DNA of 38,715 nucleotides. Source: CAYNND01 sp964398775. Lineage in GTDB: Bacteria > Patescibacteriota > Minisyncoccia > Phycocordibacterales > UBA2100. The notes beneath the pieces are model-generated. The model had not been told where the DNA came from and ran no database searches. It saw only the letters and a program-made list of their open reading frames with translations. Below are positions 7,116 through 14,913 of this stretch, piece by piece. Every line of letters begins with the position of its first letter. The stretch's first letter is position 1. The stretch spans positions 1 through 38,715 of the forward strand of contig CAYNND010000010.1 in NCBI GenBank assembly GCA_964398775.1, written 5' to 3'. The position numbers and the translations under genes were made by a program.

Positions 7116-7233
7116 TACGACCAGTGCTCACGCACAGGCCTATGCAGAGCCATAAACTCAGCGGTACAAAGAAAAGGTACTTGAACAGCGGTCATTTAGT
7201 CCTGCCGCGATGTAACATTTAATTCTTTGCTGT
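7116..7233 (+). promoter_or_regulatory. long 5' leader of the S14-S8-L6-L18-S5-L15-SecY operon
   Basis: About 118 bases of non-coding leader with several short inverted repeats (GTGC/GCAC near 7122-7135, GGC/GCC near 7138-7152, repeated GGTAC near 7164-7182). Because most other transcripts here are leaderless, this leader could be an autoregulatory site for an operon-encoded ribosomal protein such as S8. No consensus S8 site could be verified by eye. Confidence 0.35.
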
Positions 7234-7419
7234 ATGGCAAAAACCTGTAAGGTTGCAAAATCAAACAAGCCACCGAAGTTTTCGACGCGCATCAACCGTC
7301 GCTGCTTTAAGTGTGGTCGTCCACGAGGATACATGCGAGATTTCGGTCTCTGCAGAATCTGTTTTAGGGAAGAAGCTCTTGAGGGGCACATTCCGGGTGT
7401 AAAGAAATCATCATGGTAA
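7234..7419 (+). CDS. rpsN: 30S ribosomal protein S14, zinc-binding type
   Basis: S14 binds 16S rRNA in the 30S head. The 61-aa product is the short zinc form, with CFKC near residue 24 and CRIC near residue 40 supplying four cysteines. Length matches the zinc-type family. The last 7 bases overlap rpsH, so the two are translationally coupled. Confidence 0.96.
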   Translation: MAKTCKVAKSNKPPKFSTRINRRCFKCGRPRGYMRDFGLCRICFREEALEGHIPGVKKSSW

Positions 7420-7805
7420 ATGATCCAATTGGCGATTTCATTGTTCGCCTTAAGAACGCGTCTGATGTCGGTCTTCCACACGTCGTTGTTTCATATTCAA
7501 AATTGAAGCACCAAGTTGCGGATGTACTCGCTGCATCAGGATTCCTCGCGAAAGTAGAGAAAGAAGGAAAAGATGCAAAATCAGCACTCACAGTGCACCT
7601 TATCTACAAAGAAGGAAAGCCAAAGATTACTGGAGTCAAGCGCATCTCAAAGCCGGGACGCCGCATGTACGCATCTGTATCTGAGATTAACCCTGTGAAA
7701 TACGGAAAGGGTATCTTGGTTGTATCTACACCAAAGGGTGTGATGACAGGTGGTCAGGCAAAGAAGGAGAAGGTCGGTGGTGAGACTATGTTTGAAATGT
7801 TCTAA
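7413..7805 (+). CDS. rpsH: 30S ribosomal protein S8
   Basis: S8 binds the central domain of 16S rRNA and in many bacteria represses its own operon. The 130-aa product begins MVNDPIGDFIVRLKNA and ends with the ILVVSTPKGVMT and GGETMFEMF region of the family. The family helix after VNDPIGD is intact. Start ATG overlaps the end of rpsN. Confidence 0.96.
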   Translation: MVNDPIGDFIVRLKNASDVGLPHVVVSYSKLKHQVADVLAASGFLAKVEKEGKDAKSALTVHLIYKEGKPKITGVKRISKPGRRMYASVSEINPVKYGKGILVVSTPKGVMTGGQAKKEKVGGETMFEMF

Positions 7806-7815
7806 CGAAACCACC

Positions 7816-8349
7816 ATGAGCCGACTCGCAAAAAAACCAATCATCATCCCAGCAGGAACTACAGTCACCATCACGGGGACCGCAGTCTCTGTAAAGGGAA
7901 AGGGTGGTGAGCTCAAGCACACGCTGAGCCGCTTTGTAAAAGCAACTATGAACGGCAGTGAGATACTCATCTCTGCTGAAGGAAACAGTACCCAGTCACG
8001 CGCATCATCAGGCACTGAAGTCGCACATATTAAAAATATGATTGCTGGCGTCAACAAGCCATTTGAAAAGAAGCTTACGATTGAAGGTATTGGATATCGT
8101 GCAGCTATCGCAGGAAAGAAGATTACATTCCAAGTTGGTAAATCACATCCAGTAGAAATCATGATCCCAGCATCGCTTACAGCGACTATGGAGAAGAATG
8201 AAATTATTGTGAGTGGTATCAACAAGTATGAGGTTGGACAGTTCGCAGCGAACATCCGCGCACTCAAGAAGCCTGAGCCATACAAAGGTAAGGGTATTCG
8301 CTACAGTAACGAAGTTATTCGCCGCAAGCAGGGTAAGCGCGCTGCATAA
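7816..8349 (+). CDS. rplF: 50S ribosomal protein L6
   Basis: L6 sits near the factor-binding site of the 50S subunit. The 177-aa product begins MSRLAKKPIIIPAG, contains TIEGIGYRAAIAGKKI between the two repeated domains, and ends in the family signature (KKPEPYKGKGIRY). An upstream ATG at 7750 lies inside rpsH and is not used. The start context is AACCACCATG without a Shine-Dalgarno sequence. Confidence 0.97.
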   Translation: MSRLAKKPIIIPAGTTVTITGTAVSVKGKGGELKHTLSRFVKATMNGSEILISAEGNSTQSRASSGTEVAHIKNMIAGVNKPFEKKLTIEGIGYRAAIAGKKITFQVGKSHPVEIMIPASLTATMEKNEIIVSGINKYEVGQFAANIRALKKPEPYKGKGIRYSNEVIRRKQGKRAA

Positions 8350-8360
8350 CGAAGTAATGT

Positions 8361-8708
8361 ATGAAAACAGCAACAAAAACAACACAACGAGCAGCACGCC
8401 GACGCCGCATCAGTGGCAAGGTCCGTGGTGTAGATGGTCGTCCGCGACTTTCTATATTCCGCTCATCAACACGCATTTTTGCGCAGATAATTGACGATAC
8501 GAAAGGAACAACTATCGTATCAGTATCATCTGATAAGGAGACAGGGAAGACACAGAAGGAGCGCGCACTCGCTGCTGCTAAGGTACTCGCTGAGCGAGCA
8601 CAGAAAGCGGGAGTGAAGAAAGTAGTCTTCGATCGAGGAGGCTATGCATACTTCGGTACTATTAAGGCCTTTGCAGACGCAGCACGCGAGGGGGGTCTTG
8701 AATTTTAA
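8361..8708 (+). CDS. rplR: 50S ribosomal protein L18
   Basis: L18 binds 5S rRNA together with L5. The 115-aa product has an Arg-rich N-terminus (RAARRRRISGKVRG), RPRLSIFRS, and the late VVFDRGGYAYFGTIKAFADAAREGGLEF signature. Length is standard. The gap from rplF is 11 bases. Confidence 0.97.
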   Translation: MKTATKTTQRAARRRRISGKVRGVDGRPRLSIFRSSTRIFAQIIDDTKGTTIVSVSSDKETGKTQKERALAAAKVLAERAQKAGVKKVVFDRGGYAYFGTIKAFADAAREGGLEF

Positions 8709-8717
8709 TCACACACT

Positions 8718-9362
8718 ATGACTGAAGAAACAACAAACACATCAGAGACAGCGGCACCTGCAGCATCTGCAGCGCCGGCAACCGCAGCGGCTCCATCTGC
8801 AGCTCCGTACCGAGGTTCACGCCCTATGGGACGTGGTCCACGAGGACGAGGAGGCCCACGAGGACGCGGCGGCAAGGATGACAAGGGTGGAGAGCGTGGT
8901 GGACGCGGCGGCAGAAATGACCGTGGTGAGCGCAAATCAGAATTTGATCAGAAGACTATCAGTGTCAGACGTGTAGCACGTGTGATGGCAGGTGGTCGTC
9001 GCTTCTCATTCTCAGTTGCGGTTATTGCAGGTGACAGAAAGGGTCGCGTTGGAGTCGGGCTCGGAAAAGCAGCCGACACAGCAGCAGCTATTGATAAGGC
9101 GGTTCGCGATGCGAAGAAGCACATGATTAAGGTACCGATGACTGCGTCAAAGAGTATTGCACGAGATGTTTCTGGAAAACATGCAGCATCACGTGTGACG
9201 ATTCGACCAGCAAAAAACCGAGGCCTTGTGGCGGGTGCATCAGTACGACTCATCCTTGAGCTTGCTGGTATCACTGACGTTACGTCTAAGGTGTTGAGCC
9301 GCAGTCGCAATAAGCTCAACAATGCGCGTGCAGCTATTGAGGCACTCAAGCAACTTGCGTAA
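8718..9362 (+). CDS. rpsE: 30S ribosomal protein S5 with long RG-rich N-terminal extension
   Basis: S5 acts in decoding fidelity and mRNA unwinding at the 30S entry site. The conserved core begins near residue 72 (EFDQKTISVRRVARVMAGGRRFSF) and includes GDRKGRVGVGLGKA and the C-terminal ITDVTSKVLSRSRN block. In front of it is an extension of about 70 residues: an Ala/Pro/Thr-rich stretch (residues 1-30) followed by repeated RG/RGG clusters (about residues 33-70). This is predicted disordered and very basic, and could bind RNA. The total of 214 aa compares with about 165 in most bacteria. The single frame through the extension and the start context support it as genuine. Confidence 0.96.
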   Translation: MTEETTNTSETAAPAASAAPATAAAPSAAPYRGSRPMGRGPRGRGGPRGRGGKDDKGGERGGRGGRNDRGERKSEFDQKTISVRRVARVMAGGRRFSFSVAVIAGDRKGRVGVGLGKAADTAAAIDKAVRDAKKHMIKVPMTASKSIARDVSGKHAASRVTIRPAKNRGLVAGASVRLILELAGITDVTSKVLSRSRNKLNNARAAIEALKQLA

Positions 9363-9379
9363 TACTTAATTCAACAACC

Positions 9380-9838
9380 ATGACAAAATTACTGAATACA
9401 CTCAAAAGCCTCGGCGGACGACGCGACCAAAAGCGCGTTGGACGTGGTGGTAAGCGTGGGAAGACCTCAGGCAAAGGCACAAAGGGTCAAAACTCGCGCG
9501 CTGGTCACAAAAAGCGACCAGAGGTTCGTGACATGATTAAGAAGCTTCCAAAGCGACGTGGATATGGAAAGAACCGAGCACGTACAGTGTTCACTGATCG
9601 ACCTGATGCATTTCCACTATCACTCGCAACAGTTGAGGCGTACTTCAAGGCAGGTGATACTGTTTCTCCAGCAGCACTTGGAAAGATGGGCATCATTACA
9701 CTTTCAGGACGCACAGCACCTCGCGTAAAAATTCTTGGCAAGGACGGCATCACAAAGGCGGTCACTGTAAAGGGTTGTGAAGTTTCAGCTGGTGCGAAAG
9801 CAGCAATTGAAAAAGCAGGTGGTACAGTAGCGGCATAA
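9380..9838 (+). CDS. rplO: 50S ribosomal protein L15
   Basis: L15 is a late-assembly 23S rRNA-binding protein. The 152-aa product has the basic Gly-rich N-terminus (KRVGRGGKRGKTSGKGTKGQNSR), then LPKRRGYGKN, and the C-terminal VKGCEVSAGAKAAIEKAGG block. It follows rpsE by 17 bases with no rpmD (L30) between them, which is the hallmark of CPR genomes. Confidence 0.96.
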   Translation: MTKLLNTLKSLGGRRDQKRVGRGGKRGKTSGKGTKGQNSRAGHKKRPEVRDMIKKLPKRRGYGKNRARTVFTDRPDAFPLSLATVEAYFKAGDTVSPAALGKMGIITLSGRTAPRVKILGKDGITKAVTVKGCEVSAGAKAAIEKAGGTVAA

Positions 9839-9848
9839 CAATAACGCT

Positions 9849-11120
9849 ATGAACTCATTTATCGCAAAGGTAAAGACAGTATTCACAGACGAGGCGCTTC
9901 GCAAGCGAGTATTCTTCATGCTCGCAGCACTTGCACTCTTCCGGTTACTTGCAGCACTTCCGATTCCTGGAGTAGATGTTGCGCGCTTGCAGGAGTTCTT
10001 CGCTCAGAACCAATTCTTCTCACTCTTGAATGTGTTCTCAGGTGGCGGGTTTTCAAACCTCTCCATCGTCATGCTCGGAGTCGGTCCGTACATCACAGGT
10101 TCTATCATCATGCAGCTTTTGACGGTGCTATCACCACAAATGAAGCAGATGTACCAAGAAGAAGGAGAGGCAGGGCGTGTGAAGTTTACACAGTGGGGAA
10201 GACAGCTCGCTGTCCCGCTCGCGTTCATCCAAGGTTTTGCATTCCTGGCACTCTTGCAGCAGCAAGGGGTAGTTGCTCAGCTTGATTTCCTACATACATT
10301 TGCAAACGTGTGTATGATTGCGGCTGGTTCATTGCTCCTTATGTGGATTGGTGAACTCATTACTGAGTTTGGTATCGGCAACGGTGTCTCACTCATTATC
10401 TTCGCTGGTATCGTATCTTCACTTCCTGCAACGTTGGGTCAGCTCGCGTTTACGTTCGACGTAACGCAGCTTCCAACATACATTGGTGTCGCGGTGCTTG
10501 CGCTCATCACAACTGCTGCGGTGGTCTTCATCACTGAAGCAGAACGACCTGTTCCTATCATGTACGCTCGTCAGAGTCATGGAGGTTCTGTTCGTGGTGG
10601 TAATGCAACGTATCTTCCGATTCGTGTGAATCAAGCGGGAGTGATTCCGATCATCTTCGCGCTTTCACTGCTCATCTTGCCGCAAATGGTTGCAGCAGTC
10701 CTTACACGACTAGCCCCTGGCGCTATCGCAAATGGAGCACAGTCAGTTGTGAACTTCTTGCAGCAAGACCTCTGGTACGGTCTCTTCTACTTTATTCTCG
10801 TCTTCATCTTCACGTACTTCTACACAGCAGTCACGTTTGATCCAGACAAGATTTCTGAAAACCTCCAGAAGAGTGGTGGATTCATTCCAGGAGTTCGACC
10901 AGGCACAGCAACTTCAGAGCATTTGGCACATATCATTACACGTACGACATTCTTTGGAGCGTTGTTCCTCGCAGTAATTGCAGTGTTGCCAATCGTGCTT
11001 CAATCACTTACCGGTACACAGATGCTCGCAGTAGGTGGAACAGCCTTGCTCATCGTTGTGTCAGTAGTGCTTGATGTGATTAAGAAGGTGGATGCGCAGC
11101 TTTCCGTCCGCGAGTATTAA
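9849..11120 (+). CDS. secY: preprotein translocase subunit SecY
   Basis: SecY is the channel of the Sec translocon in the cytoplasmic membrane. The 423-aa product has ten predicted membrane segments, PIPGVD in the first periplasmic region, GVGPYITGSIIMQLL in TM2 and the family motif ERPVPIMYARQ with GGNATYLPIRVNQAGVIPIIFA in the mid-region. Length is normal. It closes the ribosomal operon, 10 bases after rplO, and is followed by a terminator. Confidence 0.97.
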   Translation: MNSFIAKVKTVFTDEALRKRVFFMLAALALFRLLAALPIPGVDVARLQEFFAQNQFFSLLNVFSGGGFSNLSIVMLGVGPYITGSIIMQLLTVLSPQMKQMYQEEGEAGRVKFTQWGRQLAVPLAFIQGFAFLALLQQQGVVAQLDFLHTFANVCMIAAGSLLLMWIGELITEFGIGNGVSLIIFAGIVSSLPATLGQLAFTFDVTQLPTYIGVAVLALITTAAVVFITEAERPVPIMYARQSHGGSVRGGNATYLPIRVNQAGVIPIIFALSLLILPQMVAAVLTRLAPGAIANGAQSVVNFLQQDLWYGLFYFILVFIFTYFYTAVTFDPDKISENLQKSGGFIPGVRPGTATSEHLAHIITRTTFFGALFLAVIAVLPIVLQSLTGTQMLAVGGTALLIVVSVVLDVIKKVDAQLSVREY

Positions 11121-11140
11121 TTCATTGTTTTGAATCAAAA

Positions 11141-11167
11141 AGAGGCCCGTGAGGGTCTCTTTTTTTG
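11141..11167 (+). terminator. intrinsic terminator after secY
   Basis: AGAGGCCC (11141-11148), loop GTGA and GGGTCTCT (11153-11160) form an 8-bp stem with one G-U pair, followed by seven T. Confidence 0.9.
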
Positions 11168-11172
11168 CATGG

Positions 11173-11178
11173 TATGAT
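11173..11178 (+). promoter_or_regulatory. -10 element for the ABC exporter gene
   Basis: TGG-TATGAT ends 7 bases before the ATG at 11186. This favours that start over in-frame ATGs at 11165, 11174 and 11177. Confidence 0.6.
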
Positions 11179-11185
11179 GACCTTC

Positions 11186-12952
11186 ATGTTCGCATTTCTC
11201 CACAACGAGCCAACACTGCACCTCTTCAAGAAAATGTGGGGGTTTTCAAAAGGGAAGGAGTGGCGTGTCATTACCTTTGTGCTTTGTTTTGTTGTTGCAC
11301 AGGGAATCAACATGACGCAGCCATGGATTCTCGGTGTATTTATTGATGAAGTGCAGCGCAATGGTGTTTCGTATGCCACGCTCCCACGACTTTTCTGGGT
11401 GCTCTCCTGGATAATCATCACAACACTTGGGTTTTGGGTGTTTCATGGTATTGGTAGGTACATTGAACGCACGCATGCATTCTACATTCGTGGGCAGTAC
11501 CACCGTCACCTCATGTCAGGCGTGCTCGAACAAGGGCTTTCATGGCACGGTGAGCGTGACAGTGGTGACACTATCGATAAGATAAACAAGGGGAGTGATG
11601 GACTCATGCACTACTCTGAAAATTTGTTTCAGGTTGTCACAGTCATTGTACGCATCATCGGAACGTTTTTTGTATTGCTTGTCTTCGGATTTCCGATTGC
11701 GGGGATGTTGCTGCTCGGTGCACTTCTCACATTTACGAGCATCTTCCTCTTCGATAGAAAGCTTGTTGTGCAGTATGGAGCGCTGCACACCATGGAGAAC
11801 CGTATCCAAGCAAAGGTCTTTGATATCGTTTCAAATATTACAACAGCGACCATCCTACGTATTCAGAAGCCATTACTCAAAGATATTAGCGCGACAGTCG
11901 AGCGTCCGAAACAGCTTTTTGCAGAAAATGTTTCACTCAACGAATCGAAATGGTTCGTGGCGGACATGCTCATTAACTTTGTCTCAGTAATTCCAATCGC
12001 ATACTACTTACTTGTACACGCTCGTACTGGGGAAGTTGTTGCCGTGGGCTCAATCACTGCGCTCTGGATGTATTTGCGTCAGGTGACCGATGTGTTCTAC
12101 ACGTTTTGCAATGAATATGAAAGCATTCTCGTGCGGCGCACCCGTGTGCGAAACGCAGAGTCACTCGAAGAGGCTTTTATCAAATGGAAGCAGCGAAAGT
12201 CTGTCCCTCAATGGAAAGAAGTGTTATTTAACAACATCACCTTCTCATATGAAGGAACTCGTACCCCAGCAATCAAAGGTACACGGTTACATATTAAGAA
12301 AGGTGAGCATATAGCGCTTATCGGTGCATCAGGTTCTGGAAAGACAACACTGCTTAAGGTGTTGCATGGTATGTACGAACAATCGACCGCAGAAGTAACC
12401 TATGACACCAAAAAGCCAGCTACAGTGTCACTCTCTGACATAAACGCACGCACGATGCTCGTTCCACAAGAGCCAGAAGTATTCTCAGCGAGTATCCGTG
12501 AAAATATTACACTTGGAATTGATTTTAAAGATGCTGATATTGAGCAGGCGATGCAATTAGCACAGTTCACAGCAATCGTTAAAAGTCTTCCGAAGGGCAT
12601 GGACTCACAGATAAATGAAAAGGGTGTCAATCTTTCAGGAGGTCAGAAACAGCGTCTTGCGCTCGCACGCGCACTCCTGTTTGCAGATGGAAAAGATATT
12701 GTGCTCCTTGATGAGTCAACAAGTTCTGTCGACCCAGAGACTGAGGTAAAAATATATGAAGCACTTGGAGCACATTTCAAAAATCACTCAATTATCGCGT
12801 CAATTCATAAGATGAATTTACTTAAATATTTTGACCGCATCTGTATTTTTGCCGGGGGTCGCCTTGAGGATGAGGGTACATTTGAGGAGTTGCTTGCTCG
12901 CAATGAGCATTTCCGTAAAACATGGGAAGGCTACAGTGCGACAGTGAAATAG
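11186..12952 (+). CDS. ABC exporter, fused membrane and ATPase domains
   Basis: The 588-aa product is a half-size ABC exporter that would work as a dimer in the cytoplasmic membrane. The N-terminal 310 residues hold about six membrane helices. The ATPase domain has Walker A GASGSGKTT near residue 379, the signature LSGGQ near residue 483 and Walker B IVLLDE near residue 505, followed by a conserved His region (SIHKMN). The layout is that of MsbA/multidrug-type exporters, but the substrate cannot be read from the sequence. It has its own leaderless promoter and a terminator just upstream, so it is a single-gene unit. Confidence 0.92.
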   Translation: MFAFLHNEPTLHLFKKMWGFSKGKEWRVITFVLCFVVAQGINMTQPWILGVFIDEVQRNGVSYATLPRLFWVLSWIIITTLGFWVFHGIGRYIERTHAFYIRGQYHRHLMSGVLEQGLSWHGERDSGDTIDKINKGSDGLMHYSENLFQVVTVIVRIIGTFFVLLVFGFPIAGMLLLGALLTFTSIFLFDRKLVVQYGALHTMENRIQAKVFDIVSNITTATILRIQKPLLKDISATVERPKQLFAENVSLNESKWFVADMLINFVSVIPIAYYLLVHARTGEVVAVGSITALWMYLRQVTDVFYTFCNEYESILVRRTRVRNAESLEEAFIKWKQRKSVPQWKEVLFNNITFSYEGTRTPAIKGTRLHIKKGEHIALIGASGSGKTTLLKVLHGMYEQSTAEVTYDTKKPATVSLSDINARTMLVPQEPEVFSASIRENITLGIDFKDADIEQAMQLAQFTAIVKSLPKGMDSQINEKGVNLSGGQKQRLALARALLFADGKDIVLLDESTSSVDPETEVKIYEALGAHFKNHSIIASIHKMNLLKYFDRICIFAGGRLEDEGTFEELLARNEHFRKTWEGYSATVK

Positions 12953-12966
12953 TGTGCACCATATGG

Positions 12967-12972
12967 TATAGT
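12967..12972 (+). promoter_or_regulatory. -10 element for gmk
   Basis: TGG-TATAGT ends 8 bases before the ATG at 12981. Confidence 0.55.
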
Positions 12973-12980
12973 CTCGCGCA

Positions 12981-13559
12981 ATGAAGGCGCGTGTAGTTGT
13001 CATAGCAGGACCTGCAGGAAGCGGTAAAGACACTGTGGTGCGAGAACTTATGAAGCGCATCCCTGATGCGACACTCATGGTTACGGCTACCACGCGTGCA
13101 CCTCGTCCTGGTGAGGTCGATGGAGTGAATTATCACTTCATGGATAATGCGCGTTTTAAAGAAGAGCTTGCGAAAGGGAATATCTTAGAGTACTACCACC
13201 GAGCTGCAACAGATACCTACTATGGTACGTACAAACCAGATATTGATGCGCGCTTGGCACGTAATGAAATTGTGTTCTGCGTACTGCAGATTGTAGGAGC
13301 AAAGTACATGAAAGAGCACTATGGTGCACTCACGCTCTTTATCGAGCCAAAATCAATTGCAGAATTTGAGCAACGTATTCGCGCGCGTTCTCCAATGTCT
13401 GACACTGAATGGGAAGAACGAAAACGCATTACTGAAGCAGAGCTTACAAATGATGCGCCATGGTATGACCACCGTATTGTGAATGCTGATGGGGGACTTG
13501 ATGTGGCCGTGGATGCTGCCTTCGAGTTTTTACAACGCGAAGGATTTCTTACGCAATAG
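12981..13559 (+). CDS. gmk: guanylate kinase
   Basis: Guanylate kinase converts GMP and ATP to GDP and ADP in the cytoplasm. The 192-aa product has the P-loop GPAGSGKDT (residue 10), TTRAPRPGEVDGVNYHF in the GMP-binding region and a C-terminal helical LID-like part with RIRARSPMSDTEWEER. The P-loop Ser after GK is replaced by Asp (GKD), a feature also seen in other members. Leaderless start at the -10 element. It converges on pyrH with an 11-base overlap of the 3' ends. Confidence 0.93.
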   Translation: MKARVVVIAGPAGSGKDTVVRELMKRIPDATLMVTATTRAPRPGEVDGVNYHFMDNARFKEELAKGNILEYYHRAATDTYYGTYKPDIDARLARNEIVFCVLQIVGAKYMKEHYGALTLFIEPKSIAEFEQRIRARSPMSDTEWEERKRITEAELTNDAPWYDHRIVNADGGLDVAVDAAFEFLQREGFLTQ

Positions 13560-14241
13560 TACTTCCGACAAACGCTTTTTTGTCGAGACAAGCTTCAACG
13601 CGGTCAAGGTGAGCACCGTTGATGATGGAGACTGCGACGCCGCTCCCCGCCGCTTCACGTGATGCGACTGGGTCAAACGGACTTGAGAGTCCTGGAGTCC
13701 ACTCTTTGGGGATGATATTGAGGTACTCATCCCATGTCATTTTTTCGATTGGTTTTGCGAGGGCATCAATGCGCGGGTCTGCAGAGTAGACTTGGTCGAT
13801 ATTTGAAAGGTTGATAACAGTTGTTGCACCTAGTTTTTGTGCAAGCTTCACCGCCATAAAATCAGTAGAGCGACCTGGGCGCCATCCTGCTGCGATAAGT
13901 ATAGGCTCAGTATAGAAAGGTACATGCTCAGGGTCGGTCACAATTTCTGGATGCGCATCATCAACAAACGTTGTGCGCATAAGTTGTGCATTAATGCGTG
14001 TTGCATGAATTCCTATCCAGTCCTTATCCTCATCAGTCACAGAAGTGACAGCCTGTGCTGCATCTTGATAGATGCGTGCAGTTTTCCCGCCACCGACAAT
14101 GAGCACAAACCGTTCTCCGCGGATGACTCGGTTCGTAATCATTTCTTTAAACGCGCGCAGAAAAGTAGTGTCGATGCGGTCTGGGACAATGAGTGAGCCG
14201 CCGAGCGAGATGATAACAGGGGCAGGGAGCTGAGGTTGCAT
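13549..14241 (-). CDS. pyrH: UMP kinase, archaeal-type
   Basis: UMP kinase makes UDP from UMP. The 230-aa product is an amino-acid-kinase fold protein: SLGGSL near residue 12, VGGGKTAR near residue 49, GRSTDFMAVKLA in the middle, INLSNIDQVYSADPR, and SSPFDPVASREA near residue 190. The last motif and the short length resemble the archaeal UMP kinase subfamily rather than the usual bacterial one, as reported for CPR genomes. It is encoded against its neighbours gmk and adk, and its 3' end overlaps gmk by 11 bases. Confidence 0.88.
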   Translation of the reverse strand: MQPQLPAPVIISLGGSLIVPDRIDTTFLRAFKEMITNRVIRGERFVLIVGGGKTARIYQDAAQAVTSVTDEDKDWIGIHATRINAQLMRTTFVDDAHPEIVTDPEHVPFYTEPILIAAGWRPGRSTDFMAVKLAQKLGATTVINLSNIDQVYSADPRIDALAKPIEKMTWDEYLNIIPKEWTPGLSSPFDPVASREAAGSGVAVSIINGAHLDRVEACLDKKAFVGSTIA

Positions 14242-14247
14242 GGCAGC

Positions 14248-14258
14248 ACTGTATCATA
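14248..14258 (-). promoter_or_regulatory. -10 region for pyrH (reverse strand)
   Basis: Reading the reverse strand, TATGAT followed by an overlapping TACAGT precedes the ATG at 14241. The TACAGT version leaves 6 bases and fits the leaderless pattern. Which of the two is used is uncertain. Confidence 0.35.
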
Positions 14259-14310
14259 TTTTAGGTACTCTGCCACATAGACCACGTGTTCCATTTTGCT
14301 CTAAAATAAG

Positions 14311-14316
14311 TATACT
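14311..14316 (+). promoter_or_regulatory. -10 element for adk
   Basis: TATACT ends 7 bases before the ATG at 14324, deciding that start against an in-frame ATG at 14240. Confidence 0.6.
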
Positions 14317-14323
14317 AGGCCCC

Positions 14324-14911
14324 ATGGAACCACTCACAGTCTTATTTTTTGGCGTTCAGGGCTCAGGCAAAGGAACGCAGGTAAAACTCCTTATGGAAGC
14401 GATCAAAGCGCGTTCATCTGAGGCTATTATTCATATCGACATGGGCGCACTCTTGCGTGCATCGCTTGCAACTGGATCAGTCACAGGAAAGCTGACAGGA
14501 GAAATCATCAACATAGGCAAGCGGATGCCAGACTTTATGCCAGTCTATCTTTCAACAAAAGCATTTGCTGATGGAATCGTAACGAACAAAGAACACATCA
14601 TCGCAGATGGCTTGTGCCGAGGTGAAGATCAAACACGCGGCTTCGATGATGCGATGGTGTTCTATGGGCGCAGTAACTATCACGTGATTTCACTCGAACT
14701 TACAGATGCTGAGGCAACCAAGCGCTTGCTCGCACGTGGCAGAAATGATGATACGCCGGAAGGAATAGCAAATCGCCTCGCATGGTACAAGACAGATGTG
14801 GCACCACAGCTTGCACTGATGGAAGGGCGAGGCCGCGCTGTGCATCGTATCAATGGTGACCAGAGTGTTGAAGCAGTGCATGCAGATATTCTGAAAACAC
14901 TTGGATTGTAG
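14324..14911 (+). CDS. adk: adenylate kinase, short-lid form
   Basis: Adenylate kinase interconverts AMP, ADP and ATP. The 195-aa product has the P-loop GVQGSGKGTQ near residue 10, HIDMGALLR in the AMP-binding part, DGLCRGEDQ (usual DGFPR) near residue 97, and the arginine-rich RLLARGRNDDTPEGIANRL region. The long zinc or beta LID insertion of Gram-type enzymes is absent, as in short adenylate kinases. The P-loop has V-Q where most adenylate kinases have P-G. It is followed after 2 bases by map, the classic secY-adk-map order, although here an ABC gene, gmk and pyrH sit between secY and adk. Confidence 0.87.
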   Translation: MEPLTVLFFGVQGSGKGTQVKLLMEAIKARSSEAIIHIDMGALLRASLATGSVTGKLTGEIINIGKRMPDFMPVYLSTKAFADGIVTNKEHIIADGLCRGEDQTRGFDDAMVFYGRSNYHVISLELTDAEATKRLLARGRNDDTPEGIANRLAWYKTDVAPQLALMEGRGRAVHRINGDQSVEAVHADILKTLGL

Positions 14912-14913
14912 AC

